From Silene latifolia (taxonomy: Eukaryota; Streptophyta; Magnoliopsida; Caryophyllales; Caryophyllaceae), in NCBI RefSeq assembly GCF_048544455.1, contig NC_133534.1, positions 35,588,217 through 35,652,216 on the forward strand: 64,000 nucleotides of DNA. The letters are read 5' to 3'. The notes below the pieces were generated by a model, which worked only from the letters and a program-made list of their open reading frames with translations, made no database searches and was not told where the DNA came from. Numbering within the stretch: position 1 is the stretch's first letter; each line of letters begins with the position of its first letter. The position numbers and the translations under genes were made by a program. Shown here one piece after another: positions 32,590 through 43,682 of the stretch.

Positions 32590-32760
32590 AGCATTCTCTA
32601 TATATAACATCATTTCATTTCACTTTTCTGTCAACTAACACTTCAATCTTCTCGTCTAAACTATAATACATAACATTCCAGCAATCTACTTTAGAAATAT
32701 CGTTTCCTGGTCACCCGAGAATGCTACTAAAGCGTATATCAGCGCTCTCAAAATGATATG
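32590..32760 (+). pseudogene. Captured 5' gene piece, DUF1442-like exon start
   Basis: A TATA-like CTATATATAAC (about 32597) is followed by a C/T-rich leader and a short frame from 32705: SWSPENATKAYISALKM. I associate this phrase with the N-terminus of plant DUF1442 (methyltransferase-like) proteins, whose first exon ends after such a motif. After ATGATATG comes GTACGC, which could be a donor site. The expected start codon just before SWSPEN reads ATC, so this copy has no normal start. No further exon was found. It looks like a Pack-type capture of a promoter plus exon 1. The family call rests on memory of a 17-residue phrase. Confidence 0.5.
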
Positions 32761-33213
32761 GTACGCATTCATTCTCGTGTATTGTTTACCAATTGATCAA
32801 TTAGCGAGATCTATATGAGAGTCTCACATGTAAAATCAACCTAGACAGGTTAACCGGGTTGATCTCACATGTAAGACTGCGTAGTTGTATGAGACGACTC
32901 AAAGTAACCTTTTAACAGGGAAGAAAAGAGAAGGAATAAAAAAGTGCAGAATTCACATCAGTTATAGCAGCAGGAAACAATGCACAACGGTAGTAGCCTG
33001 TGCCGAAAAGTTAAACATAAACAACATTCTATCATATGACCCTTGGCATAACAAAACAAATACCACTATTTTCTAATTCCCTAATTTACCGATTCAACTT
33101 ATCATAAAACTAGAAATGAATCCACAAATATTATCCTCAGATCCCAACACTAATGTAAATTGTAAATTGTAAATCTCTTCCTTATAATTTGATCTCCAAC
33201 TTAATAAATAATA

Positions 33214-33301
33214 CTCCTTTCTCCCAATCATTTGTTTAACTTTTTTATTCTTTGTGAGGAGTATTTAAATTAAAGGTAAACAAATGATTAGGAGGGAGGG
33301 A
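33214..33301. mobile_element. Small Stowaway MITE
   Basis: The left arm CTCCTTTCTCCCAATCATTT is the inverse of the right arm AAATGATTAGGAGGGAGG. It is under 90 bp and has a TA at the left. Confidence 0.8.
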
Positions 33302-33444
33302 ATACTACAAGATCAAAATCATAAGCAAAATACATCACAATAATTAATTTTGGATAACTCTAGACAATTGTGTCACAAATCCATTAAAATTGATAATCTC
33401 AGAATGCTTGAGATTAGTAAAAGCAAGTAGCATAATAGAGTGAT

Positions 33445-35471
33445 CACTACTACAAATCCAGGCAACTACAACGCCCCTTTAACAACGATTATTCACGAAA
33501 ATCACAATAGACGTTGTAGAATGTATGGCGCGAATTTTACTAAAATCAATTACAACGGGTATGGTTATAAAAACCGTTGTTATTCGTTTTATCAACGGGT
33601 CACACATGCACAACCGTTGTTAATAATTTGGCGCAAAATTGGCGCAAAGTTAGTGAAAAGTAATCACAACGGTTATTTTTGAAACCCGTTGTTAAAACTT
33701 ATTTATCAACGGGTGTTTTCTACAACCGTTGTTAAAACATATTTCACAACGGTTGTTGTTTAATAACCGTTGTCAATACCTTCCATACTATAAACCACAC
33801 AAACACAAGTCTCTGTGACCACAAAACACAAACCAAAGCAATGACCAAACACAAACACAAAACACACACTTTCTCATCGTCTCTTTCTCTCTTTCTCATC
33901 GTCGCTTTATCTTCTCGCCGTCACTGTTGATTTCATCGTCTCTTTACGTACGTTCTGTAATTATCAGGTTTGTTTCATCGTCATTATTTTATTTTTCTAA
34001 TTATTTCATTTCCGTGTATGTGTTTTTATCGACCATTAGGTTCCGTTCAAAGATCTCGCTAATTATTTCATTTCCATGTATGTGTTTCTAATTATTTCAT
34101 TTCCATCTTCTTTGGCGTCCTTGAGACGGATCGAGCATAGTAAGAGTCTTAAGGATGATATATCATTCATTTTGTTGGAGTTTGGAGTTTGTTTTGAAAG
34201 ATTAAGGAGAGGGTTAATTTATTTGGAGTTTGTTTTAGCAGTTAGGGTTTGGAGAATATATTGAGATAATGGAAATGCATGTTAGTTGAGATAATGCAAT
34301 GTATTTATACTAAGCAATGTGTGGGTTGAGTTGTTTTTTAATTAATATATATGTTAGGAAGTTGTGCCATAATCAACATCATCATATCTCTCAATCTTCG
34401 CTTCAAATCTTATTCGATGAGTGATGGCAAGTAATAATCTGGATCTTGATGATGACTGATAGATCTATGGAGTTGAAAAAATGGAAGCAAATCAAACAAG
34501 CATAACTCAACACTTTCAAAATGATCATTTCATTTAATTTTAAACCAAATACATTACAGCAATTATCAGAAATCAAAAGATGTATAATAAGCCGGAACAA
34601 CCCCGGTTAAGCGTAAAAAACGCTTCTCAACCTGCCACCAATCACGCCACTCTGGTATACCGCTAACTTCCGGGTCATTGGCTTCATATTTTGCAATAAC
34701 AGATTGAATATATGCAAGGACACGACTTGCATGTGGAGATAAGGTTGGAAGAGTACAACTCAACATATCTCGGGTCGGCCAGGTTGCGAGTAAATGTGCC
34801 GACGAGGGTATGAAGATGATGATGATGATGAGGCTTTGTTGACAAGCCGGACTGCTTCACGCCTCTTAATCCAATAATTCCGTTGATGTTCAAGGGATGC
34901 TTTGATTAATGGGTGTTGATCGGCGGGAAGCCCGGCGAGAACCTTCCCATCATCTTCAATCGTTTGTGTAAGCCATTCTTCGTTGTTGATAAAATTAGGG
35001 TTCATTGCTATATTGTTTCAATTAATGAATGTTAGTAAGGGATGCTTTAATATTTATAGCTAGTCACATTTATAAGTTTTTTCAAAACCGTTGGTAATTA
35101 ATTTAAGGGATATTCTGCATGCATCGGAATTCAAACGGGCCGTAATTATACATGCATCTAGTAATATTTAATTTTTTTTTTTTTTTTTTTAAGAAAAAAC
35201 AACAACGGTTATTTACAAACAACCCGTTGTCGTTATATATAACAACGGTTTTGTATATTAAAACCCGTTGTTATAACTTTCCCCCCAAAATTGAGTCACA
35301 CTTTCCACAACGGGTTTTTATACTTAAAACCGTTGTTAATATTTTTAACAACGGTTTCCTTAAGAAAACCAACCGTTGTTAAAACCTTTTACAACGGACG
35401 CTTTAACAACGTCCGCTTTTTTATATAACAACGGTTTTTGACCGTTGTTATAGCCTGTATCTGTAGTAGTG
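33445..35471. mobile_element. Non-autonomous CACTA element, 2.03 kb
   Basis: The left end CACTACTACAAATCCAGGC and the right end GCCTGTATCTGTAGTAGTG are inverse. Both subterminal zones repeat AACAACGG / CCGTTGTT (for example about 33590-33775 and 35200-35450). No transposase domain is present. The interior has a C/T-rich leader (33840-33960) and short ORFs on the minus strand (34566-35005). No clean 3-bp duplication is seen (GAT left, TGA right). It is nested in the larger element at 31959-35876. Confidence 0.85.
34566..35005 (-). CDS. Unrecognised small coding region inside the CACTA element
   Basis: Two overlapping minus-strand frames follow each other. The first is 34760-35005 (starts MNPNFINNEEWLTQTI, then LPADQHPLIKASLEHQRNYW, with an S-run); the second is 34566-34766 (SRVLAYIQSVIAKYEAN, then GIPEWRDWWQVEKRFLRLTG). 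Both read like real protein and differ by one frame near 34762, so this may be one protein with a frameshift or an unseen intron. I do not recognise the family. A plant element of this type can carry its own short gene or a captured one. No promoter can be assigned with confidence. Confidence 0.4.
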
Positions 35472-35989
35472 TGAGGGAAGATTAGGATATTGAAAATAAA
35501 CAATACAAATTAATCTAAAACGATGAAAGGATTAGATGAATACCTGATAGCATATTGCTTGATATGACAATCAAAGAAAATTTTTAAAGTTCAAAGACGG
35601 AGAGTATAGAACAGGAGAATAGAAGGAACGTTGGTTTGTTGATAAAATGATGGCGGTAAAAAAAAAGCACTGTATTGGCGCCGTAATCCAAAGAGTTTTC
35701 GTGAGAAGTTGAAGCAGAAGCATCAAACCAGTTTGGTGCTTCTGTTTTTAATGGGTTTTTTTTAGCTTTTGATTTTTAAAAAGTAATTTTTTATCTCCCT
35801 AAATTGTAGGATTTGGCCCAACTTCTCCTTTTACAATTAAAAAAACACTTAGGAAGCTTGGCCAAACAGGCCCCTAAACTATGATTCTGAATTCCGTTAA
35901 TTGAGCAACCGTTGTCAACCTTTAATAAGGAGAGTGCTAGATGGTTTACTTTTACAACGGTCCCATATTTCACTATTTTGTCTACAATA

Positions 35990-36227
35990 CTCCCTCCATT
36001 ATTTTATATATGTCATTCTCACATTTCGAGATAGTTACTTCTTTCTTCAATATCTCTCAAAATATATAAGTTAATAGTATGAGATGTATACTCTTTTGAA
36101 AGCAAATTTTATGACGAATCTAATGATATAATTTTCATAATTTTTTCTAGAGTATATTTTTATATAATTGAAAGTCAAAGACTTACCTCGTAAAACGAAA
36201 ACGACATATATAAAATAATAGAGGGAG
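35990..36227. mobile_element. Stowaway MITE, 238 bp
   Basis: It starts CTCCCTCCATTATTTTATAT and ends with the inverse ATATAAAATAATAGAGGGAG. TA stands on both sides (35988-35989, 36228-36229). Confidence 0.92.
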
Positions 36228-36485
36228 TAGTTTTTAACCGTTGTTCCTATTATTTGGCATGATGCTCAATTTCATATACTATAAGATTTAGGGTAACAAG
36301 TTGATTTCACTATTATCGAGCTTAAGGGGGTTAATTACTCCACGAAACTTGTAGAGTTTAATTCGAATGAAAAGGATGATTTGTTTTTTAATGTAGGGAA
36401 CAATAAATACGCAAGACCTACACATCATTGAAATATGAATGTTTTTGTACACGCTGAAATTATAACTAAAATGTTGGATTTCCCT

Positions 36486-36599
36486 ACAAAAGCTAATCCT
36501 CCAAAAATAAACGTATGCTACTTATGAGCAGCGAGTACACGGTATTCTTTAGTAAAAGGCGAAAGAATAGTTCGGTTTGTGCTCACTGCATAGCTGCGT
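36486..36599 (-). ncRNA. U5: U5 snRNA gene, copy 2
   Basis: On the minus strand: TGCAGTGAGCACAAACCGAA, then CTATTCTTTCGCC, then TTTTACTAAAGAATACCGTG, followed by GTACTCGCTGC, the Sm-like TTATTTTTGGAG and a short 3' hairpin. Here the loop approach is the expected TTTCGCC. The lower stem has changed bases compared with copy 1 (GTACTCGCTGC against GTGCTCACTGC). The downstream flank is shared with copy 1 (AAATCCAACATTTTAGTTAT-like text, minus strand). Its promoter is split by a MITE, so expression is doubtful though the RNA part looks sound. Confidence 0.88.
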
Positions 36600-36633
36600 G
36601 AGAAATACAAGGTTACATGCCACTTTTTTATAT

Positions 36634-36996
36634 GAGTAAATTAAAAATTACTCCCTTTTAAAATCTTATTTTCTAAAATTACTCCCTTATATATTTTTTG
36701 CTAAAATTACTCCCTTAATATACACTTTTATCAAAAATTGATTCAAAACTCCAATTTAGGTAACTTATTACGTCTGTTTTTGAACTTATTCTCCATTGTT
36801 ATACGTTTCAAACTATAAATTGGCTAAGAAACAAACGAAGTAAGTTCATAAAATGACGGAATAAGTAACTTAAGTTGATGTTTTGAAACAATTTTCGATA
36901 AAAGTGCATTTTATGGAAGTAATTTTAGGAAAAAATTATATAAGGGGGTAATTTTAAAAAACTGAATTTTAAAAGAGGGTAATTTTTAATTTACTC
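36634..36996. mobile_element. MITE splitting the U5 copy 2 promoter
   Basis: The left arm GAGTAAATTAAAAATTACTC and the right arm GAGTAATTTTTAATTTACTC-like text are inverse over almost 60 bp. The flanks TTTTTATAT and TTCTTATAT may be a 9-bp duplication with changes. The element lies between the TATA-like stretch (36625-36633) and the USE (about 37038-37049). In copy 1 these are 33-34 bp apart; here they are about 400 bp apart. Confidence 0.85.
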
Positions 36997-37035
36997 TTCT
37001 TATATTGTGGTTCTAGCTTGTAGCTCATGTGTTCT

Positions 37036-37049
37036 CCAATGTGGGACTC
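37036..37049 (-). promoter_or_regulatory. USE of U5 copy 2, displaced
   Basis: On the minus strand GAGTCCCACATTGGAG matches the USE of U5 copy 1 at the matching place in the unit. The MITE at 36634-36996 has moved it away from its TATA box. Confidence 0.85.
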
Positions 37050-37807
37050 GTTTTGTTAGAGGTGAACGCCAACTTAAAACCACAACTCCACTAAATGATT
37101 CATTGATTTTTCATTAACCAGTACTTATATTTTACTTCTTACCTTAAATTCAGTAATTAACCGTACATAGTGGATAACTAATATAGATTCTGTGCTACTG
37201 CACGGTATTTGTAGAGGGTTGTATTAGAGAAAGTTGTAATTAAAATGTTGTCATTAACTTTTTTTTTTACATTTAATAAATCTACTATTCATTAACTCAT
37301 TTTTATATTTAAAATGTCGTGAAATGTATTTATTAATGATTTTATTTTGTAAACTTCTCAACTTATTTTAATGATTTTTTATTTTCACGAATCTAATAAT
37401 ATCAATTATATTTTTGTTTTATAGACTAAAAATATACGTCAAATCATTTTCTAACAAAGATTAGCAATTTGTATTTAAACTTTTATTTTATGCTAATTAA
37501 AAAATTGTTTTAATTGATATAAAGTTATATTTTAATGAAAAGTTAATAGTTTAATGTTCATTTGTTTCTTTATTTAAGTAATGAAGTTTGGAAGGAATTT
37601 TTTTTTATTTAAGTAAATGGAGATAGGAAGCGAACCTTTTGAGAATCTCATACTCCGTATATGGTAAATAATATGACTATAAATATTGTAATTCCGTTTG
37701 TTTTATTTAAGTATATGGTAAATAGTATTTATGGTATAGAATTAATTAGGAGATAATATTGTATCTTAGGTGCAAAACTTAGGCGGAAAAATTCTAACTT
37801 GATAATC
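37050..37807. other. U5 upstream flank, then AT-rich DNA
   Basis: 37050-37165 repeats the flank next to U5 copy 1 (29521 on). Near 37168 stands a decayed Helitron-like end (CTAATATAGATTCTGTGC, ACTGCACGG). From there to 37807 only AT-rich sequence is seen. Confidence 0.6.
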
Positions 37808-37840
37808 TTTTTTTTTTTTGAAGAAAAATGCCTAAAGGCA

Positions 37841-40800
37841 TTACTCAATTAATAAACGATCAAAAGTAACAGCAGCGTTAACAAAAGGTGGAAGACCATC
37901 CTCCCATACAACCTTTCCTACGACTCGTGGAACATAATGAGCTAAACCATGTGTGACACAGTTATTGACTCGACTTACATAGAACCAAACAACAGACTCA
38001 AAATTGAAACTAAAAGTAATAATATCATCTAACAGTTGATGAAACATGCATCGTCCCAGCTGCTTGTCACGAATAGCCTCTATCACCGGCAAACAATCAC
38101 TTTCAATCTCCACCTTGCGGATTCCACGTGCAGCTGCTTCTTCAAGGTCGTCCAAGATCGCGGTAGCTTCTGCAAACTGAACCTCCCAGCTCTGATTCCG
38201 TCCAATCGACACACCCCACAACACTTCGCCACTACTATCCCGGCATACAATGCCCGTGCCCACTCCTTCTCCCTCTTTTACTCCTGCATCTACATTTATT
38301 TTGACGAAACCCACACGCGCCGGTCTCCACCCCGAATCCTCCTCCCCCCGAGCACTCCCCCGTTTGCGAAACGACCCCTCTTACTGCATTCCCACATCCC
38401 CTATACCTTCCATAGCAACGTCCCTCGCCCTTCTCACCACATCCTCCAGAGCCACCTTCGCATTATTAAAAACTACCTTGTTGCGGTGTTCCCAGATAGC
38501 CCAACATCCTATCATTAACATCGCTCCCTCCTCCATACCCAAATTTCTCCAACACCCCTCCACCCATTCTTTCACATCCCCACCCATCCCGTCGGTCATC
38601 TCTCCCAAACCCAAGCCATCCCAAATCCATTTAGCCACCCCACAATCCCGGAATAAATGAAGACTCGACTCAATATTTGAATGACAAAAAGAACAGAGAG
38701 AGTACTCACCTCCAACTCGGGCAGCAATGTTGGCTCTTGTTGCGAGTGCTTCACTACACAGTTGCCAGAAGAAGAGCTTCACACGGGGCCAAACCGAAAA
38801 TTTCCAGAGCCGATTCCACAACCATTTCCCTCTAGCCCAGTCCGAACCACCAGCCATATCCCCCCAACTCCCCAACCAACATCTTATATGCACTCTGGAC
38901 CGTATACAACCCATCCTTTTCGAGCCCCCAATACCAGATATCAGGAGGTTTATCTGGACTTATTCGGATATCTTGGATTCGCTGCACTTCGAAGGGAAGG
39001 AAAATATGATTCAATTTGTCCCCCATCCCACTCAGCTAAATTCGGCATCATCAGCTCGTCAACCGTCAAATTCTCCAAACCGTGTGGGCAAGGCGAAATA
39101 ATACGGCCTGAACTCGTATTAGTAAGCCACGAGTGACCCCACACACTCGTCGTAAGTCCATTCTCTATAAGTCTCCTCATTCCGCGCTCCAATACCTCTC
39201 TCGCTTCCAAAATGCCTCGCCAAGTATAGCTAGGATTATGGCCTAATTCGGCTGTCATAAAATCATCATTTGGGAAGTATTTCGCTTTCATTAGCCGGGT
39301 CCATAAGCTGGTCGGGTTAGTTAATAATCGCCACGACTGCTTACCAAGAAGAGCAAGGTTGAACTGTCTAAAATCTCGGAATCCCATTCCCCCTACACCC
39401 TTAGGCCGCGCCATCCTCCTCCATGACACCCAATGAATACCTCGCTTATTCTCGTCGTGACCCCACCAGAAGCGTGCTACAATAGCTCTTAGCTCATCAC
39501 AAAAATTTGCCGGAATTTTAAAAACAATCATCACATAGGTAGGGAGTGAATTGGCCACAACCTTTATAAGAACCTCCTTACCAGCCCTAGACAAAAATTT
39601 TCCGCGCCAACCTTGTAATCTTTTGCTAAGTTTGTCTCTAATAATATCAGTAAGCACCTTCTTTGACCGACCCACTACCGTCGGGAGTCCGAGGTAGCGA
39701 GCGTGCTCCCCAACCTCCACCACGCCTAATCTAGCCGCCACGGCACCCCTTTGGCCCCTAGTGACCCCTCTACTAAAAACAACAGTCGTTTTCTCCAAAC
39801 TTACCAATTGCATAGAAGCAGCTTCGTATCATCTCAAAATATTGTTCACAACATCAGCTTCCTGTAACGTTGCCCTCACAAAAAATATGCTATCATCGGC
39901 AAAGAGGAGATGGGATATAGCCGGTGCCGCAGCAGATACACGAATCCCATGCAGCGTTTGGTGTTCAACAGCCCTACGTAACATATTCGACAAAGCCTCA
40001 GCACAAAGGAGAAACAAATACGGAGATAACGGATCGCCTTGTCGCAATCCTCGACTAGGCCGAAATTCAGTCGAGGGGGACCCATTGATCAGGACAGAAA
40101 AGGTGACGGTTGTAACACAGGCCATAACACGTTGGATCCAACCCGTATCGAACCCCATCGTTACCAAAACCCTCCGTAGAAAGACCCATTCCACCCTATC
40201 ATAAGCCTTCGCCATATCAAGTTTCAAGGCCATGTACCCATCCGTCTGTCTGTTATTCTTCATAAAGTGGAACACTTCAAAGGCCGTGAGAATGTTATCC
40301 GTGATCAGCCGACCCGGAGTGAAAGCGCTCTGGTTTTCCGACACAACATCACCGAGAAACATCTTCAGTCGATTTGGCAGGACTTTCGACACTAATTTAT
40401 AGACCACATTACATAGACTAATGGGTCGAAAATCCCTTATTTTATTTGGCGCCTTTTTCTTCGGTATAAGAACTATATTGGTCTTGTTAAGTCGTTCTGG
40501 GCTCGCATTCCCACGCAAAATTTCCAGCACCGAAGCAATAACTTGTGGGCCAATTTCGTGCCAGTAGGACTGAAAGAAAAGACCGTTCATGCCGTCCGGA
40601 CCCGGGGCTTTAAGGGAGTGCATCTGGTTAAGGGCTTCCACGACCTCTTCTTCGCGATAGTCCATCCGTAGCATACCATTCATCCTCTCCGTGACCCTCC
40701 CTTCCAAACCCAAAAGCACATCATCAAAATTCGTTGGCTCAGCTGTCTGAAAAAGCTCCTTAAAATAATCCACCGCTACTTTCTCAACCTTCTCATCCCC

Positions 40801-41964
40801 TATGCATTCCCGCCCTTCATCATCAATCAGGAGAGATATAAAATTCTTCCGCCTGCGCTCTCCTGCTTTGGAGTGGAAAAACTTTGTATTCCGGTCCCCA
40901 TCTCTCAACCATAATGCTCGGGAACGCTGCCGCCAATATTGCTCTTCTTGTTTATATAAAGCTGCAATTTCCGCAATGAGTTTCCTTCGTTTTTGTACCG
41001 CGGCTTTAGACCTATCCCCTTCATTAAGTCGAGTCAATTGTTTACGCTTTGTTTCTAAGGCCCGATTTATTTTGCCAATGCTAATTTTCTTCCAAGCTTG
41101 AAGCTCCTTTGCACATGCCTGAATCGTAGACACCAAATCTCCCTGCCCCTTAACCACCCCTCGACACACGACTTCCTCACACCCCTCTTCCCCAACCCAA
41201 ACTTGCTCAAATCGGAACCTGCATCTCGTTTTCCCTCCTATCTCGCGTCTGTCGAAAGTAAGCTTTAGCGGGGCATGGTCCGACCATTCCCTGTCAAGAT
41301 GATAATTCTTCGCATACGAGAACATATCTTGCCACGCCTCAGTGCACATAGCGCGGTCAAGCATACACTGCCTATTATTATCTCCAGCTTGCCCGTTATC
41401 ATAAGTAAAAGCATAACCTTTCCATGCCACATCTCTTAGCCCACAGAAATCAACAGCTGATTGGAAGTTATTCATCTGCCATTGCGCCCGACTTCCACCT
41501 TTCATCTCAGTAGAGTACAAAATTTCATTGAAGTCTCCTATGCAAAGCCATGGTAGTGATGATTGTTCGTTGAGCAGTCGGAGTAAATCCCATGAAAGAT
41601 GTCTGTCAGACACAACTGGCCACCCATAAAAACCCGTTACTCTCCACTCTTTCTCTCCCTCTCGAACATGAAAATCCATATGGTGCATAGATGCCGACAC
41701 AAAAGAGCAGTCGATATCTTTTTTCCACATGAACGCGAGACCACCCGACCTTCCAGCACTATCCACATCGATCCCATAGTACCCATCAAGCTTCTCCCTT
41801 ACCCTCCTCATTTCACGACCACAAAGTTTCGTCTCGCTAATAAAAATCATGGCTGGGGCTTCCCTACGCACTAGAGTACGTAGGGCATTAACCGTGTCGG
41901 GGTTGCCCAAGCCCCGACAGTTGAGACTTAGGAGATTCATTGGGCCTGGCGGGGTTGAGTGCAC
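37841..41964 (-). pseudogene. LINE ORF2: endonuclease, reverse transcriptase, zf-RVT, RNase H
   Basis: The start at 41964 gives MHSTPPGPMNLLSLNCRGLG, the APE-type endonuclease entry, with IFISETKL, CIGDFNEI and WSDHAPL following. The RT part has LIPKKKAP, DFRPISLCNVVYKLVSK, NQSAFTPGRLITDNIL, MALKLDMAKAYDRVEW, GLRQGDPLSPYLF and the catalytic HLLFADDS. A stop ends the frame at 39829 just after the RT. Reading resumes in the same product (39813-38950), with WWGHDENKRGIHWVSW. A frameshift lies near 39000. Then come the zf-RVT part (VKLFFWQLCSEALATR, CSFCHSN), a stop at 38381 and the RNase H end (38314-37841: FVKINVDAGV, EIESDCLPVI). The enzyme would nick and copy into target DNA. Confidence 0.93.
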
Positions 41965-42033
41965 TCAACCTCCGCCTCAGGTATCAAGACGCCCCCGTCT
42001 AGAGTAACTTTGAGTCGTTTTTCCCCCAACAAA

Positions 42034-43322
42034 TCAGCCTCCTCCGGTCTGCCTCGTTTGCCCCCACTGATGCAAATCAAAGCATTCCCACTCCTCTCTC
42101 CACCCCCAACGCGTGCCTGCTTCTTCCACTCTCTTTTCTTTCCCCCAACACCCCCCGTACTGCCTCCACCATCCGCCAACTCCCTCTGCCCAGCAAAAGC
42201 CCGTACCCCTACTCTCCCCATACGGTTCCATAAAGACGTCTCCCTCCATCCCCTGGACATCAGACACCACACCCTCACCTGGTAAATCCCCCATTCCCTC
42301 CTCAGTTTCTTCCTCCCTCCTCCCCTCCTCCTCCTTTTCCACCTCCTCAATATTAGTCACTACCACCGCATGCTCCCTCATCTCACAACCCCCAGCCTGC
42401 TCTTCTTGCCTCGACCCAGCCGTGCCCTTTTTAACTTTCAGATTTAAGGCAATAGCTTGAAGACGTTCTATCATCAGTGAGATATCATGTTCAGCTTCCC
42501 GCTTCTTTTCGTCCTCAAAAACAGAGCTCAGGTCTCTTCTTGCTTTCCCCGTACCCGCGCTTGAAGTCTTGGTAATCTTCCAAGGAGAAGCTCTCAACCA
42601 TTCCCCAAACTGTAATTCATCATCCTCATAAGGGCCGTGTTCGCAATCTTTCTCTCTATGCCCCATCACCTCACATCCGTAACAAAATATGGGTAATCTC
42701 TCATATTTCACATCAAACTGAACAATTTTATTATCTTTCATAGTAATAGGTATTGAAGCTTGCAGTGGCTGCCTGACATCACGGATAATACAAACACGTA
42801 TAGCCTATTTAGTTCACAATTCGAACCCTTATCAGCCTCTAGAAAGGTACCAAGGCTCGCCCCAATCCGCCGCAAATTAGCATCACTTGATCTTCCCGAG
42901 ATGGGGAGATCATAGACTCTCGACCAAATAGGGAAGTGATAGAGAGGAACATCAGTAACCTTACCTGACTCGTTGGGTTCATTAAAGCACCATACGAACT
43001 TCTCGAAATTCCATGGTTGGCCTTCCAATACCCTTGCCTTATCACGTTCTCCTTCGAACCGGAAAACAAATATCTTTTCCTTGGCATCCACCACATTACC
43101 AGTAACAGGTTTAATCGGATTCCATAATCGAACCATTGTATCGATAGCCGCTTTCACATTAATCGGTCTCGAAGCCCACAATTTCCCTACACGCATAGAC
43201 TTCCCATTTGATTCAACTGGTTCTTCCACCCAAACAAAGCCACCTCGATCACCCCTAGACCCCTCCGCATCCTCATTCATCGGCCCCTTTCCCTTTCGGT
43301 TGGCATCCCGTGTACTGCTCAT
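42034..43322 (-). pseudogene. LINE ORF1: DUF4283 and CCHC zinc knuckle
   Basis: A start at 43322 (MSSTRDANRKGKGPM) is preferred over the longer upstream hydrophobic frame. The DUF4283-type domain follows (FVFRFEGERDKARVLEGQPW, PLYHFPIWSRVYDLP). A frameshift near 42800 moves the reading to the frame that holds the zinc knuckle CYGCEVMGHREKDC (about 42630-42690). The C-terminal part is E/R/G-rich. ORF1 proteins of plant L1 elements bind RNA and help target-primed copying. Confidence 0.88.
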
Positions 43323-43519
43323 CGACTGTACCTGCATAAAGAAACAAACGCAAAAAAGCAAAAACAAAGCCCTAACTCACGATCGAAATCGTGAGAAAAG
43401 CCCCGAGCGAGAGGAGAAAATCCTAAGAGTGATTAGACAGAGCCCTAAGAATCCTAGACTTTTTATGTGCTGTTTTGTTAATCTTTTAGTATACAGGGAA
43501 TTAGCGAAGATCTATTACT

Positions 43520-43682
43520 TATTTTAAAAAATACGAGTACGAAAATCATCAACTGATTACAACAAAGGTGTGCAATATGTGTATATTTATTTTCATACAA
43601 TCATATTGACATATGTTGAAACTGACCCTATGATACCCCAAAAACGACCGATAGCACCGATATGGCTGACTGACTAAAGGCA
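43520..43682. repeat. Duplicate of the U5-U1 spacer block
   Basis: It matches 29700-30062 in order: GAGTACGAAAATCAT-like text, ACAACAAAGGTG, TTTTCATACAAT, ATTGACATATGTTGAA, ATGGCTGACTGACTAAAG. It is the left shoulder of the unit that ends in U1 copy 4. Confidence 0.8.

Larger units (their letters stand above)
31959..35876. mobile_element. Large DNA transposon with TGTTTGGCCAAG ends, nested insertions
   Basis: The left end AGGTACTGTTTGGCCAAG and the right end CTTGGCCAAACAGGCCCCT are inverse. The ends resemble the widespread plant elements with GGGCCTGTTTGGC termini. The exact border bases and the target duplication are unclear (CTA left, TAA right). It has no recognisable transposase. It holds a host-gene-like exon with its upstream region (about 32590-32757), a Stowaway MITE and a 2-kb CACTA element. 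It lies between U1 copy 3 and U5 copy 2 and explains their wide spacing. Confidence 0.7.
37808..43500 (-). mobile_element. L1-type LINE, nearly full length, broken
   Basis: The minus-strand element has a 5' leader (about 43323-43500), ORF1, ORF2 and a short 3' UTR ending in an A12 tail (T12 at 37808-37819 on the plus strand). It is about 5.7 kb, near the full length of plant L1 elements. GC content and codon use differ sharply from the AT-rich surroundings. Frame breaks are few, so the copy is fairly young but inactive. The target duplication is not clear: TTGATAATC stands left and TTGTTAATC right, a possible imperfect match. It lies between blocks of the U5-U1 spacer. Confidence 0.92.

Noticed and set aside
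38036-39136. Plus-strand ORFs rich in P and S over the LINE
   Set aside because: They are antisense shadows of the GC-rich LINE ORF2, which has clear domains on the minus strand.
41959-42460. Proline-rich plus-strand ORFs
   Set aside because: Shadows of LINE ORF1 and its end on the minus strand.
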